From Effrenium voratum (lineage: Eukaryota; Sar; Dinophyceae; Suessiales; Symbiodiniaceae): a stretch of 64,000 nucleotides of DNA. A model generated the notes under the pieces. That model saw only the letters and a program-made list of their open reading frames with translations, did no database searches and was not told the DNA's origin. Of the stretch, positions 58,401 through 61,400 are shown piece by piece. Made by a program: the position numbers and the translations under genes. How positions within the stretch are numbered: the stretch's first letter is position 1; the number at the start of each line of letters is the position of its first letter. The stretch lies in NCBI GenBank assembly GCA_963377175.1, contig CAUJNA010000491.1:677072-741071 (forward strand), given 5' to 3'.

Positions 58401-61400
58401 TATCCATCAAGCACCTTCCGGTTGGCTTATAGTGTCTTCACGCAAGAAATCATCGTTCCCCAATTCATCCCCATCATCCTCATTAGTCACAAGCACCTCT
58501 TCCACAGCTTCTGGTTCCTCGTCAATGACTAGAACTTCATCCTCAATTTCAATGGGAGCTAATGGTAATGATGTAACCTTTGGAATGCTCTGTGACAAAG
58601 CTGGAACAGCATTTTGAGTCGCTGGGGAAATGAATGGAACATTGTCTTTGACCTCGAGCTTGATGCGTGAACCATCCGGAAGTCGGAAATAAGGTCTGCT
58701 GTGGGCTCTCCAAGCGAAATCATATCCGTCCTTGAGGCATCTCATACCCACGGACAACACGGATGGAGCTTTGTCAAGAACATACGGCCGAACAACACTA
58801 TCGGTCTGTTTGATCTTGACATTGGCCTGCTCAGTACCGAAAATATTCCCATTGGCTGTGGAAAACTTCAGTGGTTGAGACGATTCGTAAATACTCCCCA
58901 TCTCCGCATCCGTTCTCGACAGCAAATCCTGAGCAGCTCCTGTGTCCGCGATCCACGGAATGTGAGAAGAATCCATTGGTAGATAAGCAACAGCAGCGTT
59001 CCCCCTTTTGGGGGAAGTCTCCGGCTTCTCTGGCTCGGCCGTTAGGCCTGCGGGGATGCAGGAATCACAGCCGAAATCAGAGTCGCATTCAAACTTGCAA
59101 GAAGTCTTCGTGCCATTGAGCAAGTCCTTCACCATTGCTTCATGCATAGCACCGACAAGAGTTGCGTCTGAAACAGCTCTCTCATCGAACTTTGGAATGT
59201 AATCCACAGGAAACTCTTGTGCAAACCTTCTCGACGAGGCAGTGTAGGGCCAAAGCTCGCCGTCAGTCTCATAGTTCGCAATAGATGGGTAGTCTGAGAA
59301 TTGCACACACTTCTTAATACATGGCATACCCTGAAAAACATCGTGACTCACACTAGGCAAGCAAGGATACGAGGCGACCGAGTCGAGGGTCGCGGCGCAC
59401 ACCATCGCCTGGAGGAGGCACACCGCGGCATTGCTGCCTTTTGACGATCGCGGAGACTTGAGGGACTGAGAACCCTTCGAATCTTTCGAATCCTGAGAAG
59501 AAGGCCTGCTACCCTTCTTCTTCTTCTTTTTGTCTCTCGGCGATGTCTTGGGGGTGTCTCCACTAGTGTTCTTGTCGGCCTTTGGGGCTGGAGCTTGGAA
59601 GTTGCGGGGTGCTGCCATGGGCAGTCTTTCCCTCTCTCACATCTGTTCGCTTTGAAGAACTTGCACACCTGGGGCTTTGAACCAGGGGGGCTCTGCGAAT
59701 GGCGTCTGAGACCTTGATCCGCCCTTCTTGCCTTTCCCCTTACCTTTCGGTGCCTTAACATGTTCGAATCGGCAGTCTGAACCATAGGTGCACTGGCCAG
59801 ATTGAAATTTCACACATACACCCTTGGGGATTCCAGGAACAGCAGGGTTGTTCGATGGAGTCCTGCCACGTCCTGTCGTGTTGCTCGACATAGCATCCCG
59901 CATGTGAACAAGCCGCTTCCGCTCCAAATAATTCCTCGATGCGTCAATCAAGAATTTATAGGAGTGCTTTTCCGTCCCTTCCTCAGCCCGCTCATATCCA
60001 TTGAGGTCGTGACTGAGAGGCCGAAACTTTCGCATCTGGCGGTGGAAGAGCGCTTCGAGGGTCTTCTCGTTCTGCTCATTGCCCATTCCAGCGATGACCG
60101 TGTCCCATCTCGTCATGAAGTTCTTGAGGTCCTCGTTGATGAGCTGGACAGAGAGCAGGTCCTCAAAGTCGTAAATTGCACCATGTTTAATGTTCGTGCT
60201 GAAGTGCTTGTGAACCATCAAAAGAATTTGACGTCCCCTCGCGTAGCGTTTCTCCTTTGCTTCTTGTTCTTTGAAAATGTCGACTTGCCGCGCGAGGTCG
60301 CCCTCCAAGATGTTCGTCAACGCCGATGCCAGCTTTGCGTCAAGATGGACAAACACTCCTGAATCACGAAGGACTTCAACAGTTTGACCTGGGATCCAAG
60401 TTGCCTCAATCCACTCAAATGCCTTCTCGGGTTGATCGGAAGTAGCAACAACAGCATCCCTAACCTTCATCCTCCAATTACGGTACTGTTCGGGCTTCGG
60501 GAATCGGGGAATCTGAATTCTGTCACCCTCCTTTACACGAACGCGTTCCGTTGTCGGATCGCTCGAATTACCTAAGTGCTTCAGTAGCTTTCGTCGAAAG
60601 GATTCATCCGATGCAGTCGAAGTTGATGATGAAGATGACGAGGGAGAAGATGACGGATCTCGTCGCCGGCGTCGGCTACGGTCCTTCTTCTTCTTGTTCT
60701 TCTTTTTCTTTTTCTTGTCCTTGTCATTTCCACCATCACCATCATCGCCACGCCAACCGTCTCCGGTAGCAGCATCGTCCACGGCCCCGGCGGGAACGGA
60801 TCCGTCTTTGCCGTAGGGGTCGCTCCCGACCTTCGTCCAACTGTGCGAGGAAGCATTCGAAAGTCCGGGTGGAGATGCGGCCAAAGGAATTGTTGGGATA
60901 GCCAAGGGGGTAGCTGGTGCCTGCTGAACGGGAGGTGCAGGAGCCGGAGCAGGTTGAGCGGGCGGTTGCTGTTGATTCTGCATCATTTGCTCGACCATAG
61001 CCCTCAGCTCCCTGATCTGTCTCTCCTGCTCGCTGATCGTATTCATGGCGTTTTGGTACTTCATCTCGGCTTCTCTTTCCGATTTCATGGTGTTCACACG
61101 CTGCTCCGCATTCATCTGAATCTCGCGTCTCATGGCCTCCGATTGGCTTTGGAGTCCGGCAATGATCTCACCATGCCTTGCCTCCGCCATCTGGGCGACC
61201 ATGGGGCCGGTGTCCTGATTCACGAACTGGTTGAACTGGGCATTGTTCTGAGTAGCGTTGACCTGCTGATAGTTCGTCACCTCCTGGTAGATCGTCATCG
61301 AAGGATCGAGGTGGACGTTTGCAACATGTTGATTGAACTGATTCATAGACTGTGGCATAGGGTTTCCCCTTGCGAGATCGGTCTGGGGGTCGTACATGAC

